Assembly: GCF_004664715.2 (NCBI RefSeq)
Contig: NC_051072.1
Span: forward strand, 37,634,142 to 37,698,141
DNA length: 64,000 nt
From: Peromyscus leucopus
Taxonomy: Eukaryota > Chordata > Mammalia > Rodentia > Cricetidae
Direction: 5' to 3'
The notes below the pieces were generated by a model that did no database searches, was not told where the DNA came from, and worked only from the letters and a program-made list of their open reading frames with translations. The position numbers and the translations under genes are program-made. Positions 11,292 through 23,837 of this stretch are shown here, one piece after another. How positions within the stretch are numbered: the stretch's first letter is position 1; each line of letters begins with the position of its first letter.

Positions 11292-11512
11292 TCTTTTTGG
11301 GATTCATTTATTTGGGGTCTCATGTGACCCAGACTGGCCTTAAACTCACCGTGTGGTCAATGAGACTCTGAACTTGTGATCCTCTTGTCTATACCCTCTT
11401 CAGTGCTTGAATGGCACTGCTGTAGTCTATTGATCACACGCTGGGGATTGAACCCAGGCCTCGGTACACGCTAGGAAAGCATTCCTCCTGCTCAGCTACA
11501 TACCCAGCACTT
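11292..11512 (-). mobile_element. B4-type SINE (B1 plus ID), antisense
   Basis: A reversed B1-like part ('gtgacccagactggccttaa') is joined to a reversed ID-like part ('ctggggattgaacccaggcc' through 'ctcagctacatacccagcac'). Confidence 0.85.
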
Positions 11513-12027
11513 GACTTTTTCAACTCTGTCTAAATATTGTCAAGTAAAGCAAATAAGCAAACCCGAAAATAAACCTCAAACATATACAGCTCCAAAGTCA
11601 TGTGGCTCTGGGAAACCTCCATATTTCCTGAGGTAAAAATTTCATTTCAGTAGCCTCACTTGGAAATATCTATAGCTCCAGCAAAGGGCTGGTGGGTAGT
11701 CATGCGTTCCAAAGCCCAAATGTCAAAGAAAACATTTGGTAATGAGATGTGAAAAGAAATTCCAGCCTTTTATTGTAGGTAGAATTAAGAAATATCTTCA
11801 TTAACTGAACTCCTGAAAATTCAGATTAATATAAATTAGGACAATCCATATAATGAACATAAACTTATTTATAGAAACACAGCATGATGTCAAATGTCTG
11901 ATAAACAATTTTAATTGGACTCTTAAGAATACCTAAAGAATTTCTCTTTTGGCTTTGTTCTGTATTACTAAAAAAACAAACAAACCCTGGAACAAGTCCC
12001 TTCTTTCTAGGGAAGTTACCAGAATCG
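11513..12027. other. No gene seen; AT-rich
   Basis: No recognisable repeat or coding signal. The minus-strand frame ending near 12146 extends into the neighbouring B1. Confidence 0.5.
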
Positions 12028-12140
12028 AGCATGGTGGCACGTCTGTAATCTTCGGCACTCGGTAGAGTGAGTGAGGAGGTCAGGGGTTGAGTACAGCCTG
12101 GCTGACATGAGACTCTGTCTCCCAAACAAAAGAAAACAAA
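12028..12140 (+). mobile_element. B1-like SINE, old
   Basis: Diverged B1 blocks 'gagcatggtggcacgtctgt', 'gtgaggaggtcaggggttga' and 'acatgagactctgtctccc' precede an A-rich tail. Confidence 0.75.
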
Positions 12141-12579
12141 ATCCATTCTACAACCCCCAACCCCAAACGTAGGAAAAGAAAAGAATAATAATAATTAAAA
12201 AAAGAAAAGAAAACATACCAGCTCTCAGTGGTTCATCTTGATGTCTCTTAGGGAATCATTATTTGCTTTGTTTTGTTTTTGTTTTCTCTCATGCCCAGGT
12301 TTTTCATGGAATTCATTTATACATTAATATATCTCAGGGAATTCATATATACATATATATTCTGTCTCCCCCCCCCACATCTAGGTATTCTGAATTCCTG
12401 AGATCATACTTTGGGGGAACTTACTCCACATGAAATCTCCTTTCCTTGCTATGGTAGGAAAAGCTGACTCATGTCCCAACATTGCTGTCAGTTTAACTAA
12501 TGAAACCCTGTGGACCTGAATTTTCTTTGTCTGTAGTTTAGAGGGTTCTTGTGAAAAATCTATCTCCCTCTTCTTTCAC
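12141..12579. other. A-rich and pyrimidine-rich sequence, no gene
   Basis: It has an A-rich stretch (12160-12220) and a C run near 12369. No open frame of note is present. Confidence 0.5.
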
Positions 12580-12930
12580 TGTGTGTGTGGTGGGCACACA
12601 TGTGTGTGTTTACACGTGTGTGTACAGATGCACATGCACATGTATGCTCATGTATGTGAAGGCCCAAGATTGATATTGAACACGTTCCTTGATCGCTCTT
12701 CAATCTTGTTGTTTGATGCAGGGTCTCTCAGGCAAGCCTAGAGCTTGCAGAGCAGATGCAGCTAGTTTCATGAGGCAGCTTGCTCCGGGATGCTCTGCCT
12801 CGGCCTACCAAAGCTGGGATTTCAGGCAGGCTGCTGTGATCATCCAGTGTTCACGTGGATCCGAACTCAGATCGTCTTGCTTGTGCAGAGAGTCCTTCAA
12901 CACCGAGTCATTCATTTCCCCAGGCCTCGT
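12580..12930 (-). mobile_element. B3 SINE, antisense
   Basis: The TG-rich reversed tail leads into 'gaaggcccaagattgatatt', 'gcagggtctctcaggcaa', 'ccaaagctgggatttcaggc' and 'ggatccgaactcagatcgtc'. Confidence 0.85.
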
Positions 12931-13329
12931 GATCTGGTTTAAGATAATGTCAGGGAGCCAAAAATGCCAGGAGAAGATTTTTGTAATGTTAAGAACCAGC
13001 CTACAACAAACTGGCCACTTGACCTTTTTCATAGTTACAGATTTATTTCCCTAACATTTATACTTTTTTTTTGTTGTTGTTGTTGGGAGGTTAGCTCAGG
13101 TATCCATGGCCTCAAGGATTTATGCAATGATAGGAAAAAGAGTGGATTGTTTTAAAGGGAAGAGGTCCAAAGCAGCATATTCTTGGCACTACTGAAAATT
13201 ACTCCCCCAGGGACAGAGGGGGATTTCGAGATAAGTAAGAATGAATGTGAGTGGGGAAAGAGCCAAAGAGATAAGAGAGCTGAATATTGATGTAAGAGCA
13301 GCAAGAGAGTTAGAACTAAGGCCGAGAAA

Positions 13330-13333
<4 letters not shown>

Positions 13334-13394
<61 letters not shown>

Positions 13395-13398
13395 AGAG

Positions 13399-13434
<36 letters not shown>

Positions 13435-13446
13435 GAGAGAGAGAGA
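13334..13446. repeat. (GA)n microsatellite, about 113 bases
   Basis: A polypurine GA run with two small interruptions (near 13390-13400 and 13420). Frames of Arg/Glu or Ser/Leu on the two strands are microsatellite artefacts. Confidence 0.97.
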
Positions 13447-14850
13447 AAAGGGAGAGAAACAAAACCTGGCCTAGAAAAAAGCAAACTTTGGCTGAACTTA
13501 AAATGGGCCAGAGCACTAAAAGGTGTGGAAGATACTGCAAGAGAATGGTGTCCAGCGTGTGCATGGAGGTGAGTTAAGGTTTTTTTATTTTAGCTCATGG
13601 CATCATGGTGGGAAGTTATGGCAATGGGAGCCTGCAGCCGCTGGTCACATGGTGTATGGGCAGGAAGTATGCTTCCCATCTGGAGTTCTCAGGTCTTTGC
13701 CAAGGTTCTCCCAGCTCTTTGGAGCAGAGCCTGGTCACAGAGTAGGCCGAGTCTCGGAAGTGGCCTTCTTGCATGTTCTCTAGCTTGAGCAGATAAAGTT
13801 GAGGTGGTCTTGCTCATCTGGTGTACATCAGTGCCAGTGGGAACTGGTTAGGTGAATTCCAGCCCAGACCAAGGACAGAAGGTGAGAGGTCCTGGTGAGG
13901 TTGCATCAACGGATGGAAGGACCATAGGTCTTAAATGCATGATTTGGCACCTGAACAGGGATTTTAGAAATAAGGCAGAATAGCTGTCAAGGTATAGCAC
14001 CAAAATTATATTTCCAACCTCCATGATTTTTTTCCTCTAATATTGCTTCTTAGTGAAGATTGCCATTTAAGAGGCTAGAACATTCATTTTAAAGTGTGTG
14101 TTGTATGGGTGTTAACATAGTCACTTTTCCAGCCAAGAGGACCTAGAAAATTAGTTTCCATATAAATTAACAGATCAAAGGGCCATGTCATGCCCGAAAT
14201 GTGTCACCCGGTTTTCCTAAGTGTTTTGATTTTCCAGGCCGCCTTTCACCTCCTTTAGTGAGTTCATTTCGCCTTGTAGCTGTTTATCTCCAGTGTGTTG
14301 TACAGGAGTCAGACTACCTGTCAGTTAAAATTACTTGTTAAGATTAAGTTTGACTGTTACAGAAGTTAGAAGAACAGTAGGTTACCCAGGGAGAAGCTTT
14401 TTTTTTTCTCTTTCTTTTCTGTCATGTTCCTTTTCCTATTAATGTCAGGATGGACAGTCCAGGGTCGGATGGTCATTTTATGCCACACGGGCCTGCAGGC
14501 ACCCGACTTCCTTTTACCTTGTTGCACGTCCATAGAGGACTTTTCACAGTCCCTTTGTAGTCCCAGATGTCTAGCCCTGCTGCTACTGTCGTGACCACAT
14601 CCTAGCCAGTAATAAGAAAGGGATGAAGGAAGGCCTCCCACCGCCCACAGGCTCTTCCTAGAAGCAATGTGTGCTTCTTCTCTGAAATACTTTCATACAA
14701 AGCTCCGTGATAGGGTCACATACGGCTACAGGGGAAGCTGGGAATAGCTTTTTCCTTGGTGGTCATGCACCCAGCCAAAAGCTGATGGTTCTATTACTAA
14801 TAGAGGAGGAAGAGGAGGGCTCTGTTAGGGCATGTCTACGATGCCTATCT
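13447..14850. other. No gene or repeat recognised
   Basis: About 1.4 kb of unique-looking sequence. Frames of 63-91 codons have no domain, and none carries a plausible exon structure I can support. Confidence 0.45.
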
Positions 14851-14879
14851 GAAACTGGACTCTTTGCAGCAGTGTGGGA

Positions 14880-15018
14880 TTTTGGACACAGAATTAGAAT
14901 TCTCTGAGACTCAGTTTCTCCCTCTGGGATATCACTAATAATATTTACTTCACTGAGGTTTTGCAGGGATACACAAGTGAAATCAGGCACTCTGTGTGAA
15001 AACACTGTGCAAGGCAGA
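14880..15018 (+). mobile_element. MIR SINE
   Basis: The MIR central block 'gagactcagtttctccctct' is followed by 'actaataatatttacttcac' and 'acactgtgcaagg' in the expected spacing. Confidence 0.7.
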
Positions 15019-15712
15019 AAGCAGCATGCAGGACATCATTAGACAAGTATTTGCCTCCATACTGATATCAGATGGAAACTCCATCATGGAAATGGACTAA
15101 AAGAGAGGCTGAGCAGACGTTCCCTTTTGGAGACAAGTTGATGGGGGAGAAAATGTGGAACTTTGGGTGAAATCGGACAGAAGACAAGCCAAGGTGGTTG
15201 TTCAAGTATGTTTCTCAACTGTGGCTGGGAGACGATGTGCTCCATTAAGAGGGACTTTTCCTTCAGGGATTTAGCAGTATTAGTCTTAACTCCTACTTGT
15301 ATTGAGAAAGGCTCACATAACCAATAAGTGGGAAAGGAACCTTCAAAGAGTTTTCATGTTAGAAAGGCTTTATTGGGGCTGGGGGAGAAGGGTCTTTAAA
15401 AAGCCCAAATCCATTGGACTCTTTTGTCCAGTATGACGCATGTCATAGCATAGGATACATGCTCTGTGAAAGGAATTAGCCTTTTCTTTTTTCACTTGAT
15501 TTTAATGGCACCTGATGTAATAGGAATGGATTGCAATAAATATTGCATGTAATTGTTTATTAGGCTTGTAAAAGCCTTCTGGTGCTGAGGCCTCTGGGCA
15601 TAAAGACAAAGGTAGAATTAGGTAATAAATACAAGCAGACCCAGCCAAAACAACTGTGAGGTCATTTTATGAGTAGACCCAGTGGAAACATTGGCTTTCC
15701 ATGAGCTTGGGA

Positions 15713-15750
<38 letters not shown>

Positions 15751-16574
15751 CAGCAAGAAGAACAATGATAAGGTTAGCAGGTGATGAACTTTTGGAAGGA
15801 GGTGGGTGTTGGCCTATGCTTTTGCTGAGGTCCACATTCTGCTGGAAGCAGGAGACATCTGTACTGCATAGTGATGAACCTCTGCATAGTAGTCTTAGGA
15901 TCATGGTCCAGCACACAGAGGAGTTCATATCATCTCATGAGACAGAGAATCCTATGAAGCTGCTTCCTGGTTCACATGGAGGGAGAAAGAAGAAGTGGGT
16001 ATACAGCATCTTGTCATCTTGTCACATATGAAGAGCCAGGCTGAACATGAGGTGCTAAAAATAATTCTTGTACTGGACACATCTGGATATAGATGCAGAC
16101 TTTACTAATTGACCCCTACATGTTCCAGAGTAAGTGATCTATGTTTCTGAATTCTGACATGTTATTCTGAGGGGATGGGAGGGTGGTTTACATGGAGTGG
16201 AGCAGAAAGATCCCCGGGAGAGTACCTAGCTGGAGCACTTCCAAGAAGGTCAAGTGAAGACCATTTACTCTCCACCCTGTGAACCAAATGTGACCTTATA
16301 AATTTGCGTGATCATATTCTTAAAACCTAAATCTTGAAGTCACAGTCTTTTCTGCTTGTTTAAGGCATTCCAACTCAACTAAAGAGGTGGGTTTATCCAT
16401 TAGAGAATTTTCTATGGGAAGAAGAATATTCTTCTAGTCTGATTACTACATTTCTCCTAACTCACTTCACCTTCAAGTTTCTCTAGATACAAAAACTATC
16501 AACTCCTTAAATTTTAAAGAAGTGTTGATTTTTTCTTTTTTCCTAGTCACCAAATATCCCTATTAAGAAACAGC
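15019..16574. other. Mostly unique sequence with no gene
   Basis: Apart from the AAT tract, this 1.5 kb shows nothing recognised. Two opposed 88-codon frames overlap near 15765-15928 with no domain. Confidence 0.45.
15713..15749. repeat. (AAT)12 microsatellite
   Basis: A pure AAT run. It gives a poly-isoleucine stretch in a minus-strand frame. Confidence 0.97.
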
Positions 16575-16975
16575 ATCTCTCGCTTATGCAGAGGGCCTAG
16601 TCCAGTCCGATGGAGGCTCTACAACTGTTGGTCTAAAGTTCATTGAGTTCCCACTAGTCAGCAGAGCCTGGTACATTCAGTAGAGGCAGGTCCAAGTCCC
16701 TCCCCCTGCATCAAGGCTGTGCAAGGTGCTCCCCCATAGGTAATGGGCTCCAAAACGCCAGCTGATGTACCAGGGATAAATCCTGATCCTACTGCCAGGG
16801 GGCCCCTTAAGCAGATCAAGCTACACAACTGTCTTGGTTATACAGAGGGGAGCAGGGAATGGGTGGTGGGTTGTGGGGGGAAGGCTGGAGGGGTGGGAGG
16901 AGGGAAGAGAGGGGAATCTGTGGTTGGGATATAAAATGAATAAAAAATTCCTTAATAAAGAAAATAAAATAAATA
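16575..16975 (+). mobile_element. L1 3' UTR, 5'-truncated
   Basis: It contains 'cagtccgatggaggctctac' and 'gaacccactagtc'-like spacing, then a G-rich polypurine segment (16840-16925). It ends 'aaaatgaataaaaaattcct' plus an A-rich tail. The G-rich purine tract before the tail is a hallmark of mammalian L1 3' UTRs. Confidence 0.8.
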
Positions 16976-17079
16976 AACTATTGCCTGGAAAGAAAAAAAA
17001 GAAACCATATTTCTGTTAGTTTGTTAAATGGACGTGCTGTCAAAAAACCAGCCTGCTCTATATTTATATTTATAATTAC

Positions 17080-17697
17080 AGGTTAGCGCTGCTCTCAACT
17101 TGGGTCTGAAAAGTTTCTTTTTTTGCAGAGACTAGAGGTCAATGAGGAGACTCCTAAGTAGTCAAAATGCTGAAAATGAGTGACTGTTGAATGCTCATCC
17201 ATAACTGGGACATCTGTGTTACTTATGTCCCCCAAGGCTCAGAGAGCATGGCCAAAGAGGGCGCAGAAAGAATGTAAGAGCCAGAGGTTGGGGAGAAGTT
17301 CTGTGGGATGCTATGTTCTGGATTTATGGCTGTTGGACTTATGAACTCACAGTAGCTGTGGTTCCCTGCCCAAGACTTGTGAAAGATCGGACCTGCCAAC
17401 ATTTCCTCATGGACTGGGGAGGGGCTTATGAGGTCTCACAATTACTAAGGGTTTATTGGCAGTTGATGGCTGCTGGGTGGTGGTGGTATCATTTTTTGGG
17501 GAGTATGGACACTGGTGGGTTGCCCATGCGCAGTGAATGGCCCCACACCCATGTGTACTTAACGCAGGAGGAAGATGTTTGGGGAGGAGAAATCTGGTGT
17601 AGTGGGTAGGAGCTGAGGATGAATATTATCAGGATATGTTGTATACATGTGTGGAATTGCTGAAGAATAAATACAAAATATTATTATAAAAAAGAAA
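17080..17697 (+). mobile_element. L1 3' end (Lx-like), sense
   Basis: Blocks 'aggtcaatgaggagactcct', 'catccataactgggacatct', 'cacagtagctgtggtt' and 'ttgtatacatgtgtggaatt', followed by an A-rich end, match murid Lx-type 3' regions. No coding frame remains. Confidence 0.7.
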
Positions 17698-17774
17698 TCA
17701 GATTTCTCCCCATTCCTGTGGAAATGTGTTTCATAGCACCAAAATTTGAGTAAGCTGAAATATTTTTTTACAAA

Positions 17775-18580
17775 TAACATTTTGTTAAGTCAGAGAATTT
17801 CATACATGCATACAATTTATTTTGAGCATATTCATTCCCTCTTACACCTTCCCAATTCTTTCTAGGCCTACCCCCAACCCATCCCTCTCACTGTGTCCTT
17901 TTCCTTCCTTCCTTCCTTCCTTCCTTCCTTCCTTCCTTCCTTCCTTCCTTCCTTCCTTCCTTCCTTCCTTCTTTTCTTCCTTCCTTCTCTCTCTCCCTCA
18001 TTCTTTCTCTCTTTTTCTTTCCTTCTCTCTTTCTTTATTATCTTTCTCACTATCCTGCTCAGTCCAGTTTTGCTGCCCATATATTCATGGCCATTCACTA
18101 GAGCCCTGTAGACCTAGCAGGGGCTACCCCCTCTAAAGACAACGGACTTTCCCTCCCCAGAAGTCCATCAACTGTCAATAGCTCCTTAAGTAGGAATCGG
18201 ACAAATAACAGTGAGCTTATTCCTGGCATCTATGAACTCCCCAAACACGGGTTCTTGGCCAGATTTACAGTACCAGGTCTTCATTCTCTTCTGTGGAGCA
18301 GGCTTTCAATCCAAGCAGGAAGTGGTTGGTTGACCCCATAGCATTTGTGACACTGTAGTCCTCATGGGCAGATCTTGCTACATCAGCTCTTATTGTAGCA
18401 CACAGGTTTCCCAACTGGGTAAGATTGTTAATGACTTTCCGGTCCTAAAGCTAACCATCAGGGAGGAAGCTTTCACCAAAATGATTTTCTCGTGTCCTGT
18501 AACCAGCCTTTACAATTTAAAAGTGTCCTGCTCAGAGGGAAGGACCGAGATTTTTCTCCAACCTCTGTGATTCATCTATT
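17775..18580 (-). mobile_element. L1 3' end (Lx-like), antisense
   Basis: It starts with the reversed 3' end ('gaatttcatacatgcataca'). It then shows 'gcaggaagtggttggttgac', 'cttattgtagcacacaggtt' and 'gtaagattgttaatga', the usual antisense order of this family. It faces the preceding sense copy tail to tail, about 80 bases apart. Confidence 0.7.
17901..17972. repeat. (TTCC)18 microsatellite
   Basis: A pure tetranucleotide polypyrimidine run, followed by about 80 bases of imperfect CT-rich sequence. It lies inside the antisense L1. Confidence 0.97.
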
Positions 18581-20032
18581 GTTTTACTGGTGTTTGTATC
18601 ACTATTCTTAACCAGCAGATGGATACAGTAAATTAATCAAACTTGTAGAGCTGTGGGGTCTCCCTCCAAAGAATAGGAGGAACAGCCCTATAGATTGTTA
18701 CGATGTGAATTCCTCTTCCTGTTTCAGACAGTAGACTTCCATACAACTTTAATGCAAAATAATGGTACAGAAGGCTTAAATTAGTTTACATTTCAAGTTT
18801 CTGAGACCACTGACAACACAATTTTATTTGCCTCAGTGGTCTAACTGAAGGAGCAAATATACATCGCAGAGAACTCTAATTCAGAAAGCAGCTTCAGAAA
18901 GCAGTTTCATCTCCTAAACCCCAAGGTCAAGGAGATTCTGTTTCTTTCCTGAGCTAAGAAAATGGGCCCCAGAAGCTGAGGGGCTTGACCTGGGTTCCCT
19001 AAAGAGAATGGCAGAGCTGTGTTCATAATCGGGTTTCCTGTGTCTCAAATTTGTGCTGATGGCCTATTGTACTCAGATCTGTGAAACATGGATTTCAATA
19101 GGTCCGTGGGGGCAGTTGAGTCATTTCCCGTAAAGATCAGCCTTCACTTTGGGAACTGCACTGGCCAACCTTTGTTTCATAGGCATGTGCTGCTTATCAC
19201 AATGGTTAGGGTTTCTGTTACTCTTTTCTCTGAGAAAACCCAGGCGTGTTTCAGACACCCCTCTCTAATCAGCTCTGATAGCAGATTATCGAAACAGGAA
19301 CATAGGGCCATTTGGCACTTGCCCTGTGGCTATGAGGTCACCTGTTCCTTCTGGCATTCCTGGAGAAAGTGTGGGCCTCTGACCTGCCACCACTGGTATG
19401 TGTGATTGGTTCTGCCTTGTCCTTCAAATCATGCTCACGTGTCCCTGGCTGCTGCTGTCATCCTTTTTGTGTTGATGGTTCAGAATAGTAGTATACACTT
19501 GTTGTGGGGTGCTCTTTCTTTACATCATTCCATGTGTCCCCTATAACTTGAAGATGAGAGATTAACAGCTCAATGAGGATCAAACTTGTTCTCTCATGGA
19601 AGCCACGGACTCACACGAGTTTGAACGAGTCTTAGCTTCTGGAAGGCTTTCCGAGCTGGGGCACAAGCAGAGGGTCAGGAGAGAAAATCACTCCCCAGTC
19701 TTCCCTTTCTGCTGGGCCCTTTCGCTGATACGATTCCTCACGTTGGGAGAACGGGCTTCTAAATGCAGTCTGATGGATGCTGTCCCAGGGCTGTGCTCAT
19801 TTTGCATCAGACTTGAACGTGTGCACCTCTGGCCTCCCAGGCACATCTTGCAACGTTCTTTATTGCTTTTCCTTTCTAGGCTGAGATAAGGTATTAACAA
19901 TCCATATTGATTCTGGAACCAGTTTCTATAATGTAAATAACACCTATCTGAGAAACTGTGTGCTAATCACAGAAAAATGTGATCATGTGAGCTCTGGAGT
20001 GCAAAAATTTCCCTAACTGGAGGCCTGTGGAG
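18581..20032. other. No gene or repeat recognised
   Basis: 1.45 kb of unique-looking sequence. The 105-codon frame at 19088-19405 and the 97-codon frame at 19596-19889 have no recognisable domain. Confidence 0.45.
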
Positions 20033-20053
20033 TTTTTTTTTTTTTTTTTTTTT
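20033..20053. repeat. Poly-T, about 21 bases
   Basis: A homopolymer that would be a poly-A tail on the minus strand. No element body is recognisable to its right before the B3-type SINE. Confidence 0.9.
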
Positions 20054-20118
20054 AAAGTCAGGGCTTTGTGAGAAACAAAATCTTTTAAATTAAAGAAAAA
20101 TTTACTATCTTTATTCCT

Positions 20119-20120
<2 letters not shown>

Positions 20121-20160
<40 letters not shown>

Positions 20161-20310
20161 TATGGATGTCTACATGCCAAGGCGGGTATATGAGGGCACA
20201 TCTTGAGCAAGTCGGTTTTCTCTTCACACGTGTGGGTTCCAGGGATAGAACTCAGGCTTGTTGGCGAGCGTCTGTACCTGCTGAGGCATCTGGCTGGCCT
20301 ACCAACCATT
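20121..20310 (-). mobile_element. B3-type SINE, antisense, with (TG)18 tail
   Basis: The (TG)18 at 20121-20156 is the expanded reversed tail. It is followed by 'cacacgtgtgggttccaggg', 'atagaactcaggcttg' and 'gctgaggcatctggctggcc', the reversed tRNA-like head. Confidence 0.8.
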
Positions 20311-21671
20311 CTCTCAGTGAGTGTGATGCAAAGGAGGACCATGGAGTTCCTTCTGCGTTCATTCTTAGGCGATGTTGGTAGAACCATCACCTGCTGGCTC
20401 CCTGTTGGTGAACCAAGCTTCCGGCGTCCTTGTTTAGTAAGCGTTAAACTGAATGCCGCTGCTGGACTGGTTGAGCTGGCAGCTCAAAGTGTCCACCAGA
20501 CTGTTGCCAGAGCCTAGCTACAGCCCTCATGCCCTCCTCAGTTCTCAAACTTTCTAGCTACTTGAATGAACAGATTGTAATGAAACCCTGTGGCTCACCC
20601 TCACACTCATGGGGCTCAAGGCAAGTGTAGGGAGAGAGGGTCACATTCCCTGTGACTGACTGCTGTAAATCAAACAGCACAGTGTTAGACAGGGACCCTT
20701 CTACCTTTCCTTTTTGAGAAATACGTCCTGACAATGAATTGGAAGACTGGCTTTCAGTGTGAAATTCTCAAAACGTGTATAGCATTCATATAGCAATGCT
20801 GTTGCAGGAAGGCGGGTCCCATCTGTTCTCTCAACTACCACCTCGAACCAACATCAAGAGAGTCCTCACAAACAAGTTATGCTCTCATCCTCCGAAGCTG
20901 CCACTTGGGTTTAAGGGGACCACACTAGCCATGTGGTAAATTCTTAGGAGGAAACACCTAGAAGAAAGCACACAGGGTGAGCTCATCATGGCCACGAAAA
21001 CTTCTTGCTCTACTGAAGGTAACCATCGCCACAGTTGGGTATTCAAGGCAGAACCCCTGTCACTGGGTCTAGAGCAGCATTGAGATTATGAGAGGCCTCG
21101 GGACATTTTCTAGTCCCTCTGACATCTGGTCATCTTTCAGAACTTGTTCTTCCCCGATTCTCCCACTGACAAGCCCCCAGAGATGACACTGGGTTCCATG
21201 GAGGTAGGGCAACAGGCTGCTGTGAGCCCCTGGATGAAGCTGAGTGGTGGGATTCCTCTGCAAGAGCAGGAGGCACCCTTCACCAATGAGCCATCTCTCC
21301 AGTCCCCATTGCCAGAGGGTTCTCCCTCTCTATGGTGGATGTCTGTTCTCTCATGGCTTTTTCAGCCTCCTTCACCCCATTACCACCATGCATTCTGTGC
21401 TTTGAGGATGCCCCACCCATGTCTCTTTCTTAAACCATTAAACTCTCCTTTAGAGGAGCTGGGTAAAGTGTATTACAAACTTAGCTAGAATCCAAAGGAC
21501 CTGTGACTAAGATGACAGTGGCCTCTTCCAGTCATCCTGGTACCGCCACCAATCCCTCTCCCTGTTGAAATCCGCTCTTAGGAAAGAACTCGGGTGATGT
21601 GTGACGTCTGTGAAGTGGGATCAAAGGCTTGGTCCCCTCCTCCTCTCTCCTCCTCCTGCTGCTGCTGCTGC
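20311..21671. other. No gene seen
   Basis: Unique sequence. A short reversed SINE head ('gagccatctctccagtccc') sits near 21287-21306. The 114-codon frame at 21144-21488 crosses it and looks spurious. Confidence 0.45.
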
Positions 21672-21792
21672 CAGGGATTCTCTGTGTAGTCCCGGCTGTC
21701 CTGGAACTCACTCTGTAGACCAGGCTGGCCTCGAACTCAGAGATTCACCTGCCTCTGCCAGGATTAAAGGTGTGTGCCATCGCCACCCAGCA
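21672..21792 (-). mobile_element. B1 SINE, antisense, fairly young
   Basis: A close reversed B1: 'gattctctgtgtagtcccgg', 'ctgtcctggaactcactctg', 'tagaccaggctggcctcgaa'. A small deletion before 'ggattaaaggtgtgtgccat' shortens it. A (CTG)n run precedes it. Confidence 0.95.
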
Positions 21793-22674
21793 GGCTTGAT
21801 CTTCTAAAGGAAATGATGGCTGTCAGGAGCCAGTGTGCTGGGACACTCCATCAACCTAGAGAGGCCACTGTACCCCAGCAAGTACCTGTAAACAACCCGG
21901 GGATCTGCGGCATGGAGGGTTCTCCTACAGGGGTGTGTCTATAGGTCTCAGGGTCACAGTGTAGAAAGTGCTACAATAGGCATTTATGCCTCCATGCAAG
22001 TCAGAACTGGCTTCTCCTTAGGGCAGGGAAGCAAACCGCAAGGGATCTTCATCATGGAATTGGGGAGCTTGTTTGCAGCGGATGGGACATTTCTGTTTCC
22101 TTCCTTACTTTGCGCCTCTTTTGTCTTCCAACACTTGGCTTTCTGGAATGGACCCAGGATGCCAGTGGAGCTGCCGGATTTGGACAAAGCTCTTTTGTGT
22201 TTGTGGCCACACCATCCTTTCAGAATAAACGGGGAGGAAATAGGAAGAGCAACCCCCCCCTTTTTTTTTCTATCTTCAGCAGCGGTGGCTGCAGGGCAGG
22301 GGCTGGAGCATGCGCGCTGGCGTGCTCAGCCAGAGACTCTTTCCTGCAGAAGTGACCTTCGGTGTCTGTTTATCCTGACCTCTGGTGAGAGAGGCCAGGA
22401 GATGCTTTCCAAACACTGACATGTCTGTCACAGGGACCTCTGTGTGCTGACACTCAGCGGCTGCTCCTGCTCAACCAGCTAAAGTGACCTGCAGTTTCAA
22501 TGTCACAGACTTCACAAAATAACCAAAGTTTCTCTCTAGAGAAATTACTGACGGGCCTCAACACAATATACACAGAGCTGGAAATGGTCACAAGCGCGTT
22601 TTTCCTTAGAGAAAACAATATGGAGGAGAGAGTTCCAATTTTAAAGTTAGGTCTGGCTTCAATCTGCCCCGTAT
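21793..22674. other. No gene seen
   Basis: Unique sequence with a C7/T9 homopolymer pair near 22252-22270. The 141-codon forward frame at 21994-22419 shows no domain and runs through that homopolymer. Confidence 0.45.
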
Positions 22675-22832
22675 GAAGGGGTGGTACTGTGTGCTCTTTG
22701 ATCCCATTTCCTTATCTGTAAATGTAATGATAACTTTGAAATCTTGCTGGTTTATTATTTGGATTAAGTGAGAAATTTATGAGAAGTATCTGGCAGGGAG
22801 CTGGTACATAATAAAATTTAGTTCCTTTCTAT
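22675..22832 (+). mobile_element. MIR SINE
   Basis: 'atttccttatctgtaaatgt', 'ggattaagtgagaaatttat' and 'ctggcagggagctggtac' followed by 'ataataaaattta' keep MIR order and spacing. Confidence 0.8.
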
Positions 22833-22954
22833 GATCAGATTTCTGGATGTCTGACCAGTATCCGGGACTTCTTTGGATTTAGTCCTGGAACTCTGATCTC
22901 GTTTGGATGGCAATGTGCTCAGTAATGAGATCACTTCCTAATGGCTTTGCTGCT

Positions 22955-23260
22955 GGAAGCTGTCATGTGATTTAGTTCTAGCCAATGAAACATTAAGAGG
23001 TTGTTGGGTGAGAATTCTGGGAAAGCATTTTTAAAGGAAGAATGGTCAGCAAAGGCAGACTTCCCCCCAGTCCTCAACTCCATCCTTTTACTTTCCTGGG
23101 AAAGTAGACATAATGGCTGGTGTTGTGGCAGCCATCTTAGACTATAATATAAGCTTCAGGGTACTAATGGGACAATAACAGAGGCGGATAAATATAACCA
23201 ACGTATATTGTAGACATGTCCTCATGAAGCATCGTCACAAAACTCATTGTTTTGTTACTT
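22955..23260 (+). mobile_element. Ancient repeat, family not named
   Basis: 'agttctagccaatgaaacat', 'ttctgggaaagcatttttaa' and 'gtggcagccatcttagac' form a combination I recall from an old eutherian repeat, but I cannot place it confidently. Confidence 0.4.
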
Positions 23261-23837
23261 AATATGTGCTAATAAAAAATTCAATGGAAATGAGACAACC
23301 TTGAAAAGGAACCTTGTGCTGAGGACTATAGAGAAAGATAGCCATTTGGATTTTGGTGACACTGTCAAGGCGTAGACACCTACGACTGCCTCCCTCTGGC
23401 ATGTAAGAAGCGTGTGAGCCAAGCAAATGTCCGTCTCATGCCAACATCTCTTAGTTCAGCCTCTGTTGTTAGGCAGTGGAGAACAACCCCCGACTAATAC
23501 ACTTTCCTCTTTGATTGTAGGATCTGATTTTATTTTCACATTTAGCTTGTGCTCCTCAAGTACTTCCTGTTTTATAGATTGGAGTGAAGGGAGTTGTGTG
23601 CTTGTTCCACAGCACACAGTGACTCTGTGCTACGGGCTCCTATCAGTATTATTATTATTTTCTTCTACATAAGGTTATTGTTTGGGATCTTCCAACTCCT
23701 TCTCAGACCCCCATGTCTTCTGAGCATGATGAGTTAGGGTTCGGTGTCTACCTATGCACGTCCCTTTATACCACTGCAAAACTGAAAAAAAAATCATCGA
23801 TCCAACATCAGTAAGCTGGAGACTTTGTATTTGGCCA
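23261..23837. other. No gene seen
   Basis: Unique sequence with one 81-codon frame and no domain. Confidence 0.45.

Noticed and set aside
13152..13564. Ser/Leu-rich and Arg/Glu-rich frames
   Set aside because: They are translations of the GA microsatellite on both strands.
17822..18136. Phe/Leu/Pro/Ser-rich frames on plus and Lys/Glu/Gly-rich on minus
   Set aside because: They are translations of the TTCC repeat within an antisense L1.
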